A stretch of 64,000 bases of DNA from Cryptomeria japonica (GCF_030272615.1 NC_081415.1:514114034-514178033); one strand, 5' to 3'. Shown: positions 1 to 11,894, numbered from the stretch's first letter. Notes: a model not told the origin generated them from the sequence alone. Numbers and translations: made by a program.

Positions 1-2680
1 ATGATGATCATGAGTCAAAAAACACAATTGACGATGATGGTACAAATACATTGAACCATGACACATTTAGTACTGGTGCAGCTGATCATGATGATTAATA
101 TGACCTTAATGTTGGTCATGATTTACCTCTACTTAAGAAGGCATATGAGGCCCTTTACGAAGGCTCCTAGACAAATGTTCTCTCCATTGTATTGTTGTTG
201 GTGAACTTGAAGGTTATGAATGGTTTATCCAACATAACAATCTCACGTATGTTAAGGTATGTCATATATGTCATTATAGTTAATAAATGGTGAATCATGT
301 ACCATTATTATTCTTTATATTAACAAATTATATTTTTTGTTGTAGATTGATAGGTGATTCTTTGTTACCACCATCAAATATTCTACCTCTCTCATATCGA
401 GAATTATCTGCCATTATGAAAGATATTGGAATGAAGTATCAAGCAATAGATGCTTGTCCCAATGATCATATTATATATTACAAACAACTTTAATTTCAAA
501 CTGAATGCCCTTAATGTCATATTAGTAGATATCGAATAGATAAAATAAAAAAAAGGTGCCTCGCAAGGTTCTTCATTATATTCCCATTATTCCATGTATG
601 CAATGATTATTCAAGTGCACTAGCTTGACACAAATTTATGGATTACCATGCATGCAATAGAAGTCGAGATGATATTATTTGGATGCCTGCAAATGGTTCA
701 ACATTTATGAACAAAGAGGAAAAGTGGTAATTTCATTGGCAGCGGATAGTGTCAATCCATTCGTAGAGCTAAGATCTGTTTACTCAGTGTGGCATGTTTT
801 TGTTATCAACAAAAAAATTACTCCATGGATGTCAATAAAGAGGGAGCACATCATGTTGGAAATGATTGTTCCGGGTATTTTATCATTTAATAGTCATCTA
901 CATTTAATTATAAATATTGCATTAAAATGGTGAAAATAATTATGTAATGTTTTTGTTCATTGAATTAGTTAAGTACCAGGTTAAAGAAATGAATGTATAT
1001 ATTGAGCCTCTTATCAACGAGTTGAAGGAGTTATGGAATGGTCTCACTATGGATGACATCTCTAGACCAATAGGACAAAGACAATTTCAATTCCATGCGA
1101 TACTTGTATGGACAATAAATGATTCTGCAAGGCTAACACATTTTTGTGGTATGTTATAGTGTTCAAGTTGCGCATGATAATTATAATTAAAAAAATTAAC
1201 ATATTTAATCCAATTATAGATTATCTTGTAGGTCTTCAAACAAAGGGAAAATTTGCATGTCCAACTTGTGGTCCAAAGATGAAATCTTGTCATTCAAAAA
1301 GTTTAGGAAAGCAGGTGTTTGATGAGTATAGGCACTTTCTCCACAAAAATCATAAGTATCGAAATGCTAAAAAACATCTTTCCAATGGGAAAGAAGAGAA
1401 TGCATCAAAGCCATGAAGAATGACACCTCACATGTGGAAGTTGGAATATAATAGAATTAATCATCAAGATAATTCCATTCCATCTAATGGTTTATGTCCT
1501 AAAACACCTTTCCATCGTGTTTTGTTTACTAATGATGTGATTGATGATTGTGAAGGTCATTAAGGCATTAATGACCACCTTCCTATGGGACTAAAAATTT
1601 ATCCCCGACAATTTAGTAGGTTGCCCTACTAGGAGAAGTTACAAATTGTGCATTTGTTTGATACTATGCATATTGGAAAGAATATAACAGAGACATTATG
1701 GAAAATATTGGATGGAAGGCGTGACAAAGAGAAAATTGTCAAAATTTGTAGTGGCATTCAGGAATCCAATCATGCAATGAAAAATGACATTCAATAAAAT
1801 AGCCATGGAGACTAGATTAATATAAGTGACCTTCCTTGGTTATTAACGGACCAGCAAAGCAATGCTATAAAAGAAGTCATACAAAAAAATTTGATTTCCC
1901 ACAAGATCTGTTGCGAACATAAACAATCTCATATCAAAGAAAAGTGAATTTGGGTCAAGGATGAAAATGCATGATTGACATACCTTCATTAAGATAATTT
2001 ATGTTCTTGTGTATTTACTATATATTTTTATACTGCGCATGTACTTTTCATTGTATTATGTTAGAAAAAAATGAAAAGATAATTTTATAATTGTTGTGGT
2101 ACATTCTACCTCTATCTCTCCTAGACCACTTTGACAATAATGTCAAGCAAGTCATATATGATCTTGGAAAATAAATGACGTAGGTAGTGATATTTGTTCA
2201 ATTCGCTGTATAGATATTATATTTGTGATTTGTTTTACTTGTTATGTAATATATATTTTTGCATCTTGAATATCTTGTAGGTGGTTGTCATGTAAAGAAA
2301 TCCATAAAGAAGATATAAAATATTGGAAGAGAAAAATTCCTCATCTAATGTGTGAAATGCAAAAGTGTCTACCTTCATGTTTTTTCAATGCACAAGAACA
2401 CTACCTCATACACCAAGTTGAGGAGATTGAATTGTGTGGACCTGTACACACTAGGTCAGTGTGAATGGTTGAGAGGAACTTGAAATTTTTTAAGGCTTTG
2501 GTTAGACAAAGAGCACATCCTAAGGTTCTATGGTGGATGGATATATGGTATACTAGACTATGGTATACATTTCTAAATATCTTCCTAAGTTTGCAGCAAA
2601 GGTCCACGTGGATCGCATTTGGGATCCCAACCCTATTAACAAATTTGAAGGGGATTAATTATGGGGAAAGGTAGATTGAG
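1..2680 (+). pseudogene. CACTA (En/Spm) TNP2-like transposase, decayed
   Basis: This is the catalytic transposase of a CACTA DNA transposon, which would act in the nucleus on the element's terminal repeats. Fragments appear in the normal TNP2 order: ALYEG and GLSNITISRMLR near 140-256, LSYRELSAIMKDIG then IDACPNDHIIYYK (390-490), NPFVELRSVYSVWHVFVINK and WMSIKREHIMLEMIVPG (745-880), IEPLINELKELWNG and AILVWTIND (1000-1125), TKGKFACPTCG and RHFLHKNHKYR (1230-1360), and HLFDTMHIGKNI (about 1650-1690). The DUF4218-like part is at 2330-2680 (CLPSCFFNAQEHYL, RNLKFFKALVRQRAHPKG). A GT-AG intron at 257-345 joins LR to LIGDSLLPP in frame. Stops and frameshifts are frequent, for example TAG at 1630-1632 where the family has Trp. 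The element may begin upstream of the window. Family assignment is from motif order, not a search. Confidence 0.88.
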
Positions 2681-2775
2681 GAAAGTGAGAGGTCATTATA
2701 AGATGTTATTGTAGTTAATTAATTCTTAATCTTTAAAATAAATCATTTGTAAGACGTCTATTTTTTTTTGTAGAG

Positions 2776-3851
2776 TTCGTCAAGAGTGGGATGCACTACA
2801 TTTGTATATTGCAAACAATCTTGATTGGATGATGGTATGGGTTGAATGTTGTCAACACTCTAGTCACACATTAACATGGGAAGGTGTGGCTTCATTGGTT
2901 AAAGAAGCTCATCATAATGGAGATTCCAATGTTACACAAAGGGAAATTGATTTAGCATATGGTTTAAGAGATAAATAGGTACGTATAAATTTATTAATCA
3001 CCCATATGTTTATCAACTCATGATGCAATAATTTTTACATGTTTGACATATTGCAGGTCAAACACCACAACACTATGTGTTGTAATGGTCATAAATTTTG
3101 CATCAAAAACTTGGATGACACGAAGAAAACTTGTGATTCTGGGATAACTATAGTCTTTGAGGTGACAAATATTTCATCAGGAAATGACATATATCCTCAA
3201 GAGTCTCAAAATCGATACTATGGAATTTTGGATGATATATTTTAGTGTGACTTTAATTCCTTCAAATTAGTTTTGTTTGTCATGAAATGGTACAAGCTAC
3301 GACTAGATAAAAAAGATCCTGATAGAACTATTATTGAGCATGATAATGATTTGATAATGATTAATACAAGGTCATTTGAACTAGTTGGGGATGAGCCCTA
3401 TGTTCTTCCAAGCCAATGTGAGAAAGTATTTTACTTAGAGGTTCCACATAAACCGGGTTGGTCATTTGTTGTTAGACATGATCCAAGAGGAAGGCCGATA
3501 AAGTATAATGTGATGGAAGATGAAGATAACAAAGAAGTAGAAGATGATGATCATGATCGACAGTTACTCGATGATGATGAAGAAGAAGAACTTGTTGATG
3601 ATGATGATGATGATGATGATGATAGTGATGGTGGTGGTGATGGTAATGGCGATTGCGATGGTGATGGTGATGGCGATGGTGATGGCAATGGAGATGGCAA
3701 TGGCGATGGTGATGGTGATGGTGATGGTGATGGTGATGGTGATGGTGATGGTGATGGTGATGGTGATGGTGATGGTGATGGTGATGATGGTGATGACGAT
3801 GATGAAGACGATGATGGTGGTGGTGGTGGTGGTGGTGGTGACGATGACGAC

Positions 3852-3930
<79 letters not shown>

Positions 3931-3968
3931 GTCATGATGATGAGTTGGATGAAGAAGAAGATCAATGA
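2776..3968 (+). pseudogene. CACTA transposase C-terminal part with DUF4216
   Basis: This continues the transposase downstream of the DUF4218-like part. Exon-like stretches read VRQEWDALHLYIANNLDWMM (2776 on), then QESQNRYYGILDDIF (3198-3242) followed by a stop. The longest open piece is 3273-3968 (231 aa). It opens with MKWYKLRLDKK, then FELVGDEPYVLPSQCEKVFY and VPHKPGWSFVVRHDPRGR. That order (YYG, KWY, PFVLASQ-type, VFY, W-V) is the DUF4216 signature of plant CACTA transposases. After about residue 85 the protein turns into Asp, Glu and Gly runs up to its stop. An acidic tail is common in this family, but this one has been greatly lengthened by repeat expansion. The Met at 3273 is only the first ATG in an ORF that is open from upstream. 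Confidence 0.82.
3597..3930 (+). repeat. GAT / GGTGAT / GGT trinucleotide microsatellite
   Basis: Successive blocks of GAT, then GGTGAT hexamers mixed with GGCGAT and AATGGA, then GGT, then about 26 GAT units run through the DUF4216 reading frame. In that frame they encode poly-Asp, Gly-Asp and poly-Gly. Because no register contains a stop codon, other frames are also open (poly-Met/Val on the plus strand, poly-Ile/Thr on the minus strand). Those frames are shadows. Confidence 0.97.
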
Positions 3969-4210
3969 CATGAATGAAATGTATGAGGTATGCGATTAAT
4001 ATATTATCTATTTAATATTGATTTCTTGATAGAAATTTATTTGAATTATATGGTTACATAATTAATTCATTATGTTTTGAATTCTAATGCCATTACATAA
4101 TTAATTCATGATGCACCTTTTAATTTTTCTAATTCATGTTCCACCTCTAGCAGGTCCTAATAGTAGAACTATGCCACCTGAGGAGATTGAGATAGGGAGA
4201 GTGACTATTT

Positions 4211-4575
4211 ATGTGACATTTCTTAAGCTTTGTGTTTATTTATGGAATTTGGACTATTTATTAGCTATGTGATGGATGTTGATTTAAAATACATATTTGA
4301 TGGATTACATGTTTATGATGGTACATGTGACATTATTTGAACTTTGTGTTTATTTATAGAATGTGGATTGTTTATTAACTATGTGATGGATGGTTATTTA
4401 TGATACATATGTGATGGATTACATGTTTATAATGACACATATGTGATGCTTATGATGCTCAATTACATATATAATGATACATATGTGATGCTTATGATGG
4501 CTATGATATATATGTATTTATTGTTTATCAACTTACAAATGTAGTGCTTATGATGCTCAATTAATGGTGTTGATT
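4211..4575 (+). repeat. Tandem repeats downstream of the CACTA transposase
   Basis: A unit of about 114 bp starting ATGTGACATT occurs at 4211-4324 and again from 4325 to about 4438. Shorter copies built around ACATATGTGATG and CTTATGATGCTCAATTA follow up to 4575. Arrays of short repeats are usual in the subterminal regions of CACTA elements, so this may be subterminal DNA. No CACTA-type terminal inverted repeat was found here. Confidence 0.6.
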
Positions 4576-5142
4576 TCATGTATATATTTTGTGTGATGTT
4601 GTCACCCTTGGTGAAAACAAGTAATTGACTACAAACATCATCAATCCTTTAGTTGAGGATACTGCATAGTCTACATAAAGTAAAGGTAAAGAATTAAAAA
4701 ATTTAAAATGATTATGATGACAACATTTTTTTTTAATACTCTTCTTGTCTACAAAGTTCATGTTGTTCAAGTTGTGTACTATGTAATTTTTAGTATACAT
4801 ATCATGTAATTTTTAGCTAACATAAGATAATTAAATTACATGTCCAGGAACCTGAACCCCTTTGACGAGGATTCTGCACAGTCTCATGGATCGACATGTA
4901 TAAGTCAATACACCCTATAGAAACAGTTTATTTTTAAAAAATTACTTGGAAAACAAACTTCCTCAATTTTTCAAACCTCGACATTAGCAACAAATATAAT
5001 ACAGTTATCAACACTTGAAGCCCTAGTTGCACTTATTCAAATTTTAATCTCCATATCAACTTTAGGGCCAACTTATTCATCAACATTACCCCCATTTGCA
5101 AAATATCTCTCTCATTACCAACTAACTCTCTCAATTGATGGA
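4576..5142. other. No readable gene; AT-rich
   Basis: AT-rich DNA with many stops in all frames. A short motif with GAGGATTCTGCACAGTCT near 4868-4886 resembles GAGGATACTGCATAGTCT near 4654-4671, so this stretch may contain a diverged tandem duplication of about 215 bp. Nothing else can be assigned. Confidence 0.5.
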
Positions 5143-5612
5143 GTGCGAGTACCACCAAATAGGTATTTGTTAGATGTGTCTTCCTCGAGTGAGAGAAATG
5201 TAGGAATAGAAAATGAAAGTGAGGCATGTAGTAGGTCTACAATAGAGAGATCAACTAGAGGTCAAAAGATTAGAAGAAAATTCAATAAACACATGAATTG
5301 TTTTTTGCTCAAGGGGGTCATGTTCTTATGATGATGAGACCAAAGGCGACATTGAGGTGCCCTTCAGGTACAAACATCTACAGAAACAATGGGTACCTAG
5401 GTAAATTCCTCCAATAAACACCAATTTTTGTTTTAACGATAGGATATATCGCATAGCACCTTCGCCATTACATGGTTTGGGCCTATTTTCCATGGATGAC
5501 ATAAAGTTATCTTACAAAAAAGCTGTTGAATTGATAGAGTTTGTTAGACCTTGTTACAATTACAATAATTGCATGCATATTGTTTGATATAAAATAGTAT
5601 GTGTAGGTATGT
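5143..5612 (+). pseudogene. SET-domain ORF, 5' part (split by Ty3 element)
   Basis: SET-domain proteins are protein lysine methyltransferases. Here only the N-terminal half of the domain is present. Reading forward, a basic segment (RSTRGQKIRRKFNKH) is followed by VPFRYKHLQKQWVPR and then RIAPSPLHGLGLFSMDDIK (about 5455-5505). The last has the S-x-x-HG-x-GLF pattern that opens SET domains. It ends with VELIEFVRPCYNYNN near 5525-5570. Two or three frame changes and stops are needed, so it is not translated as it stands. The ORF stops where the Ty3 element starts at 5613, and the rest lies beyond that element from 13509. The Met at 5143 is arbitrary. The call comes from motifs only; the domain boundaries would need a profile search. 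Confidence 0.68.
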
Positions 5613-7207
5613 TGATGCAAAGATTCTTGGAGTTGCTCCAAAACCACTTAGTTGTCTTTCTTGCTCTCTCCAACCCTCTAACTCCTCAAGCCCATCCAAT
5701 GGTACTTGGTAAGAGTTATTATAATTAGACCTACAAGGCATAATCCACTTTGGATTTCCTCCATGGTATAGCCATTGATATTTAACAATCAACTCTTCCT
5801 GTTGAGGATTCCACCTTAATCCCTAACACAACCTCTACAAAGGATCTTAATTCTCAGACTTGTTCCATGAGGGTAAGATGAATTTTCATAGTATCTTTGG
5901 TGTGTTCTAATGGTTTTTTCACCTTTAAACCCTTCGTCAAACCTTCCCAAGATCACCTTGGCTATACCGGCTCAAAATGGCCCTAATGCAATTAGCCCTC
6001 CTATTACGATTTTCAGGGCTTAGTTTCACATCCATCCACACAAGCCTTTAAATGAATTACATTTATGAGTACCCTTTTCATAGTTACATACAATATTGCA
6101 AAATGGCATTTGGGTTCTCCGTAGAAATGGGTTGTCTAAAACTGTCCTATTTTCAAGGGTTTTAGGCCTCCTCGGGTGACTTGCAAACTTGGCCTTAGAA
6201 GGCTTCACCAGTCAAATCATCTACAAAAAAAATTATGGAATCTCAAAGGGAATTCAATCAGGTATCCAAACATGTATTAAATTTCCTTCTAACAATCCAT
6301 ATGCGCTCTAAAATCGCACATCTTTTGATGTCCTAGTCTCACCAACTCTGAGCTGTGAGCCTAGGGTATCATTGTAACACCACCAAAAAGGTCTAAAAAA
6401 TCACAAAACCTACTCTAAAAATATTTATAGACCCTAACCAAGCATTCCACTAGATTTGAACTGGTGCCATCAGTGGATGCTCAGGTTAGAGCCATTTCTT
6501 GCTTAAACCCTAGTTTACAAGGGTTTTACACCTAGTCACAGAGAATGGTTTGAATCTCTACAACCAGACACAATCAAACTTGAAAATATACCTTGTTGGA
6601 AAGTAGATTCACCAATCCTTCATTCCCTATAAGTATATTCCACTGACAAGTCCGTACTGGACCGTACAACACAACAAAAACAAATAAAACAGTCAAAACA
6701 GTGTCAAACAAGATTTTCCCTTACAACTCAAAACTTGCTTTTGCATTCCAGATCTTCCAACCTATACAATGATGTTGTCTTTGGATTTAAACACCATGAT
6801 TTATTTTGTTAGAACCAAATTCTTCATTGCCAATCACAAAAAGTGCAACTTTTTCAATTTTGCAAATGTTGCTTAGCACTTTTTACATCTTTTGATTCTT
6901 AGGATGCAAACTTGTACTCAAATGTTTTCCAAGGCTCCCAAAGGCCCTCTAAGCATCCTAGAAGATCTAAAAGAATACATTATACCCTTATTACATGATG
7001 ACTCTATTTTAGAGAAGTACACCTATGAACAACATCAACATTACATCTTTCTAGGATATCAACATCCTGAACACAACAAAAGCTTCAACAACTCAACCAT
7101 GACTTCATTGAGTCTGAAATGGTTGGTCCATTTATTACAACTTGAAATACAACACAAAAGATAGAACAAAAGAAAATTTGCATGGAGTGATATTGTGCCC
7201 TACATCA
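5613..7207 (-). repeat. Ty3-A 3' LTR
   Basis: This direct copy of 11895-13508 starts TGATGCAAAG and ends CTACATCA on the plus strand. It contains AT-rich non-coding sequence, and the small ORFs inside it are not genes. Confidence 0.92.
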
Positions 7208-7222
7208 TACTCCCCTGAGACA
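7208..7222 (-). other. Ty3-A polypurine tract
   Basis: On the minus strand TGTCTCAGGGGAGTA lies immediately upstream of the 3' LTR start (TGATGTAGGG). This is the expected position for the plus-strand DNA primer in reverse transcription. Confidence 0.75.
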
Positions 7223-7450
7223 GAGAACTCAAGTCCATTGAGTTAAGAGGTCTGCAATTTCCACACCATATATGCTAAAGTAAATCTGATTCTAACATCC
7301 ACATGGCATCTTATTCAGGTAACCCTACCCACTTTACAAGATAATTCTTGTATACTCTTTTCCTTGTCTTCTTTACTACCTTGGTGTCAAAGATACTTTC
7401 CAACTTGACCGGTTGGCTGGTGGCAAATCTCTCACCCAATCTTTAGTACC
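7215..7450 (-). pseudogene. Ty3-A chromodomain
   Basis: This is the C-terminal end of the polyprotein. On the minus strand, about 7415 down to 7240, it reads ESIFDTKVVKKTRKRVYKNY and then LVKWVGLPE, a stop, and DAMWMLESDL. This matches the chromodomain pattern (I-D-x-K, Y-LVKW-G, W-x-E) found at the integrase C-terminus of chromoviruses, where it directs insertion toward particular chromatin. One TGG-to-TAG or similar stop sits after GLPE. Confidence 0.75.
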
Positions 7451-8560
7451 CTATGATGAAGTGTCCAACTGATGTGTTTGAGGCTCTCCCTTGTATGGAT
7501 TGAGATCACATCTATTAAAGATAGGAGAAATAACCAAGGTGGGAAGGAGTTCAACTTCATATGCATTCTGACTATATTTATGCACCACCTTGAGAGGCAC
7601 AATCTTCTTCATCAATAGGTTAGTAGGATGCCCTTTTGGAAGTCTCTCCTTCCTTAGGTATGCTAGGACCAAATCTCCAATCTTAAATTACCCATTCCTT
7701 CTTGTTCTATTAGCATGCACCTATACTGCTCGAACTTTTGTTGTAAGGTCTATCTTACCTTATCATGCACTTCCTTCATTCCTTCTACAAAATTCTCACC
7801 TTGTGCACTCTTTGGTGTCATAGAACTGGGATCCCTAAGTTCTAGTATGCACCTAGGATGAAAACCATACACTATTTCAAAGGGACTTTTACCTATACTT
7901 TGGTTGACTAAGTCATTGTATGCATATTCTGCCTGGCCGATTACCAAATCCCAAGTCTGCCCATGTTGTTTGGTGAGACATCTCATTAGATTGCCCAAGG
8001 ATATGTTTACTGCCTTTGTCTAACCATCTAATTTAGGATGGTAGGAAGATGAAAAAGATAATTTTGTGCCCAACTTTCTCCAAAGTTTTCTCCAAAAGTG
8101 GCTTAAGAACTTTACATCTCTATCACTAACTATGCTAATTGGAAGGCCATGAATTCTAACTATCTCTTTGAAGAAGACTCCTGCAATGTAGGTGGCATCA
8201 TTGGTTCTCTTGCATTGTATAAAATATGCCATTTTGCTGAACCTATCAACCCCTTCATACACATTGTCAAATCCCCTTGGAGTTCTTGGTAAGCCTAACG
8301 GAAAATCCATACTTAAGCATTCCCAAGGCCTCTAAGGTATGACCAAAGGTTGGTACAGACCTACATTACTTGATGAACCTTTTTCTATTTGGTAGATTGC
8401 ACATTGTTCTACAAATCTTCTCACTTCTAATTGCAACTTGGGCCAATGGTAAAACCTACTAACCTGCTCTGTAGTTTTATCTATGCCAAAATGATCTCCT
8501 AGACCTCCTTAGTGCTTTTCTTGAATAATGTTTTGTCTCATAGAACATTGTGGAATGAAA
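7451..8560 (-). pseudogene. Ty3-A integrase
   Basis: The integrase would insert the cDNA into the genome. The zinc-binding region (about 8520-8340) shows H-x-GIDKTTEQVSRFYHWPK and VEQCAIYQ, where the second Cys of the usual CxxC is Tyr. The catalytic core runs from MDFPLGLPRTPRGF (8310 down) through FSKMAYFIQC and GLPISIVSDRDVKFLSHFW to YHPKLDG, followed by a stop and then TKAVN, where the family has QTE. The third acidic residue is therefore replaced by Lys. After the core, IGKSPFEIVYG is at about 7870. At 7672-7451 comes MVLAYLRKERLPKG...AYEVELLP, a typical post-core segment. There are several breaks and the enzyme is not functional. Confidence 0.87.
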
Positions 8561-8838
8561 ATAAGCTGTCCTTTGAACAAAAAACCCTCTTGTATCATAT
8601 ACTCTGAATAAGAAACATGTGAGGTGTTAGAAAAATCAGAATAAACAACATATATCTAGGCAAAGTCTTTATCATCCTTGTAGAGGTCTTTTATCTCCAT
8701 CAATCCCACACTTTGCAATTGTATATCCTACATAGTCATGACTCTCCTGCTCAATGCATCAACTACCTTGTTTGAAGTTCCCTTTTTGTTCTTGATAGTG
8801 AATGTGTAGGATTGTAAGTATTCAACCCACTTTATGTG

Positions 8839-9354
8839 TCATTGATTCAATTTCTCTTGCCCATTAAGGAAACTAAGGGCATGGTTGTCAGTATAAACTA
8901 CAAACTCTTTGGGTAGCAAGTAATGGTACCACTTCTTCAATGCTTTCACCATGGCATACAACTCCAAATCATATTTGGAGAATCTTTGCTTGGCTTCATT
9001 CAATTTCTCTGAAAATAATGCTATAGGATGACCTTCTTGACTCAAAATGATCCCTATTGCCCTTTGGCTAGCATCACACTCTACTATAAACAACTGATGG
9101 AAATCAAGCAATATAAGGGTTGGCAGCTCTGGTCTTTTATATTTCAACAATTCAAATCCCCTATTGGCTTCCTCTGTCCACTTGAATTGACATTTAATCC
9201 CTCCTTTAATGGTGTTAAGAATAGGAGCACAAACATGGCTAAAGTTTCTCACGAACTTCCTATAAAAAGAGGTCATTCCATGAAAACTTCTAACATTACT
9301 TATGCTCCTAGATGTAGGCCAATTAAGTATTGCTTCTACTTTACTTGGATCCAT
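8839..9354 (-). pseudogene. Ty3-A end of RT and RNase H
   Basis: This open piece of 171 codons begins MDPSKVEAILNWPTSRSISN, the RT connection. It continues with LRSFHGM-type FHGMTSFYRKFVRNFS, then RNase H from FIVECDASQRAIGIILSQE through IALFSEKLNEAKQRFSKYD and ELYAMVKALKKW to VVYTDNHALSFL. The catalytic Asp of ECDAS, the Glu of LELYA and the Asp of YTDN are all present. It is in the same direction as, and about 100 bases downstream of, the RT piece, separated by stops. It would degrade the RNA of the RNA-DNA hybrid. Confidence 0.88.
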
Positions 9355-9458
9355 CTTGAAACAACCTTGTGAAATGACAAAACCAAGGTAAACTAACTCT
9401 ATTTTTCAAAACTCATATTTTTCAAGGCTGATTTTGAGCTGAGCCCCCTTCAACTTCT

Positions 9459-10610
9459 TCAAGACCATTCCACATGCTGAAGGTGTTCCTCTTTGGACCT
9501 ATTGAAGACCAAAATGTCATCAAGATACACAATTAAAAATTTGCTTACAAACTCAACTAAGACTTCATTCATGAGTCTTTGAAAGGTACTAGGTGCATTA
9601 GTAAGGCCAAAAGGAATCACCAACCAATCATATAGGCCTATATTGGTTCTAAATGTTGACTTCCATTCACCACCAAGTCTGATTCTTATCTGATGATAAC
9701 CATATTTTGAGTCCACCTTTGTGAAGTAGCATGCTCCACCTATATTGTCCAATAGGTCCTCTATCCTTGGCATGGGAAACCAATATCTTATGGTAATCTT
9801 ATTAATTGCTCTTGAGTCAGTGCACATCCTCCATTCTCCTCCTTTTTTAGGCACTAGAATAGTGGGAACAACACAAGGACTCAAACTCTTTTTAATAAAC
9901 CCTTTGTTTAAGAGTTCTTGAACTTGTTTGGCGATCTCTTCATTTTGGCTAGGTGTCGTTTTATAAGAAGCTTTTTTAGGTAGATTTGCCCCTGGTATCA
10001 AGTCTATTTGGTGATTAACATCCCTCATTGGAGGAAAAGAATTAGGCATATCATCTCCTATAACTTCTGCATATTGCTTTAGTAGAGCTTGCACTTCTTG
10101 AGGCACTTCACTCATTGGATTTGCCTTAGCTTCATATTTAGGCTTTAGCACTATGGCATTGTCCTGATTACATTCTTGTTTTAACACTTTAAGGAACTCT
10201 TTATGACTCAACAACATAACACTTGACCCTACTTGTTTTTCCTCCTTTGGATCAAGTAATGGATTTTTTTGATACTTCTTACAATTCTTTGTGATGAGGT
10301 AACTATTCTTTTCTCCATCATGACAAGCTTTCACATCATATTGCCATGGATGGCCCAAAAGCAAATGCCAGGCATCCATAGGCAATATGTCACATAGAAG
10401 TTTGTCTTTGTATTCACCAATTTCAAAGTCCACCCATGTTTGTTCATAAACTAAGACATGTTGACCCCGGTTGAGCCATGATACCTTATAGGGAGTGAGA
10501 TGAGACAATCTTTTCAGTTTGAGCTTATCCACCATTTCAACTGAGATAATATTCTCTCTGGAACTTGAATCCACAATCACCTTAAAAAAATTTCCATGTG
10601 ACTTACAAGT
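9459..10610 (-). pseudogene. Ty3-A protease and reverse transcriptase
   Basis: An uninterrupted stretch of 373 codons (10580 down to 9462). It begins in the aspartic protease with VDSSSRENIIS, where the active site reads DSS instead of DTG/DSG. After a linker, RT motifs appear in order: KKGGEWRMCTDSRAINKIT, YFTKVDSKYGYHQIRI (usual D-LKSGYHQI), FRTNIGLYDWLVIPFGLTNA, STFQRLMNEVL and the catalytic IVYLDDILVF. It ends early at a stop after HLQHVEWS, where the family continues with VF. RT copies the element RNA into DNA. This is the best-preserved coding piece in the element. Confidence 0.92.
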
Positions 10611-10828
10611 GGTCCTAAATATACTTTTCCTCTATGGTGGCTCTTGAGCTTGGGTATCTTTAACATTGTTCTTCTCATCATCAAATTTTCTCCATTTGTC
10701 ACTAGTCCTGCCTTACTAATTAGAGAGGTCACACTTTAAGTATCCTCCTCTTGCACTAACTAAGTCCTTCTTTCACCCATGTATCGACTTGATGAACTTG
10801 ATGATTTTCTTAGGCACTTGCTCATGGT

Positions 10829-11824
10829 CTATCCAACTTGGTTGCAGTGGTAACACCTACATGTGAAGATTGTATTTCCTCTCCCCGAGCTTCCAAACCT
10901 ACCTCTAAAATTGCTTCTCCATCTAAAGGATCCTCTATATGTCCCTCTTTGAGAGTCCTTACTTCCTTCTTGGGTTTGAAGTTCTTCATTTCTTGAAGCA
11001 CTCTGCCCTATGTCAAAGGTTCCTCTACCCTTAAAGTTCTTACCACCTCTATGCTTTTGATTTTGCTCACTTTTCCTTTTGATCTTTTCCTCTACCCTTA
11101 CTGTCAACTGGAAACACATGTGAACAATGTCTAGTTTGAGGATTCTTATTTTATCTTGTATGTTTTTCCTAAGACCATTCATGTATCTGGCCAATTTCTC
11201 TACTTCATTCTCATGTTTCCTAGCCCTCAAACTTAGTTTGTGGAATTCCTCAGTGTATGCATTGACATCTAGTTCCCTTTGTTTTGAATTCTACAATCTC
11301 TTGTGGATTTGAACTTCATAATCCCCTAGTAGGAATTGAGCTTTAAGCCTTATCTTCATACACTCCCATGAAGTTATCTTTTTCTTACCTACTTGTACCT
11401 TTTCTTCTTGCATTATATTCCACCAAACCAGGGCTGATCACCTCAATCTTGACTTGGCCACATTTAATCCTTTTTCCTCTACTACCTCCTTATAATAAAA
11501 ATGATTATTCAATGCTTCTATCCAATCTAATAACTCCTCTCCATTGAGATTTCCTCCATAGGTGGGTAATCCATCCAAATTATCCTTAGAGATGGATTTG
11601 ACTGCATCCAAAAATAGTTTTTGGTCTTCAGGTATTGCTACTATTATCTGCTCCTCATCATCTTTCACTTCTTCATCTGTCTCATCTCCCCATTCTATCT
11701 TAACCTTCTCCTTCTCCTTCTTAGCATCTTAGGTCCCTTTAGTTCCTTCCTAATCCTTCAATCCTTCTAGCATATCTATCACCATTTGTCAGATGGCTTC
11801 TTGAGTCATTGCCTTTGGAGGCAT
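10829..11824 (-). pseudogene. Ty3-A gag
   Basis: Gag forms the particle that packages element RNA. Reading from a Met at 11824: an acidic N-terminus, GNLNGEELLDWIEALNNHF, LVWWNIMQEE, ITSWECMKIRLKAQFLLGDY and VNAYTEEFHKLSLRARKHE, the last two being the core retrotransposon gag pattern (W-x-x-M-K, Y-x-x-EF). A basic Arg/Gly-rich segment is followed by a zinc knuckle, CRCYHCNQVG (10860-10829), whose His is missing because a stop follows Gly. Stops at about 11445 and 11745 break the frame. Confidence 0.85.
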
Positions 11825-11875
11825 TGAACTTGCTTCTTATTCCTTAATGTCTCACATACACCAATGTTTCAAAAA

Positions 11876-11891
11876 GGTCACTCTGATACCA
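11876..11891 (-). other. Ty3-A primer binding site (initiator-Met tRNA)
   Basis: On the minus strand TGGTATCAGAGTGACC begins 3 bases after the 5' LTR. Its first eleven bases match the 3' end complement of plant initiator-Met tRNA (TGGTATCAGAGC), the usual primer for these elements. Confidence 0.88.
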
Positions 11892-11894
11892 CTC

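Noticed and set aside
3544-3999. Open frames of Met/Val (plus) and Ile/Thr (minus) over the GAT repeat
   Set aside because: They are alternative registers of a stop-free trinucleotide repeat; only the Asp frame joins DUF4216.
6892-7164. 90-codon ORF, repeated at 13033-13538
   Set aside because: Lies inside the two LTRs of Ty3-A; no motif, and the two copies differ in frame and length.
9028-9372. 114-codon plus-strand ORF
   Set aside because: Antisense shadow of the Ty3-A RNase H region.
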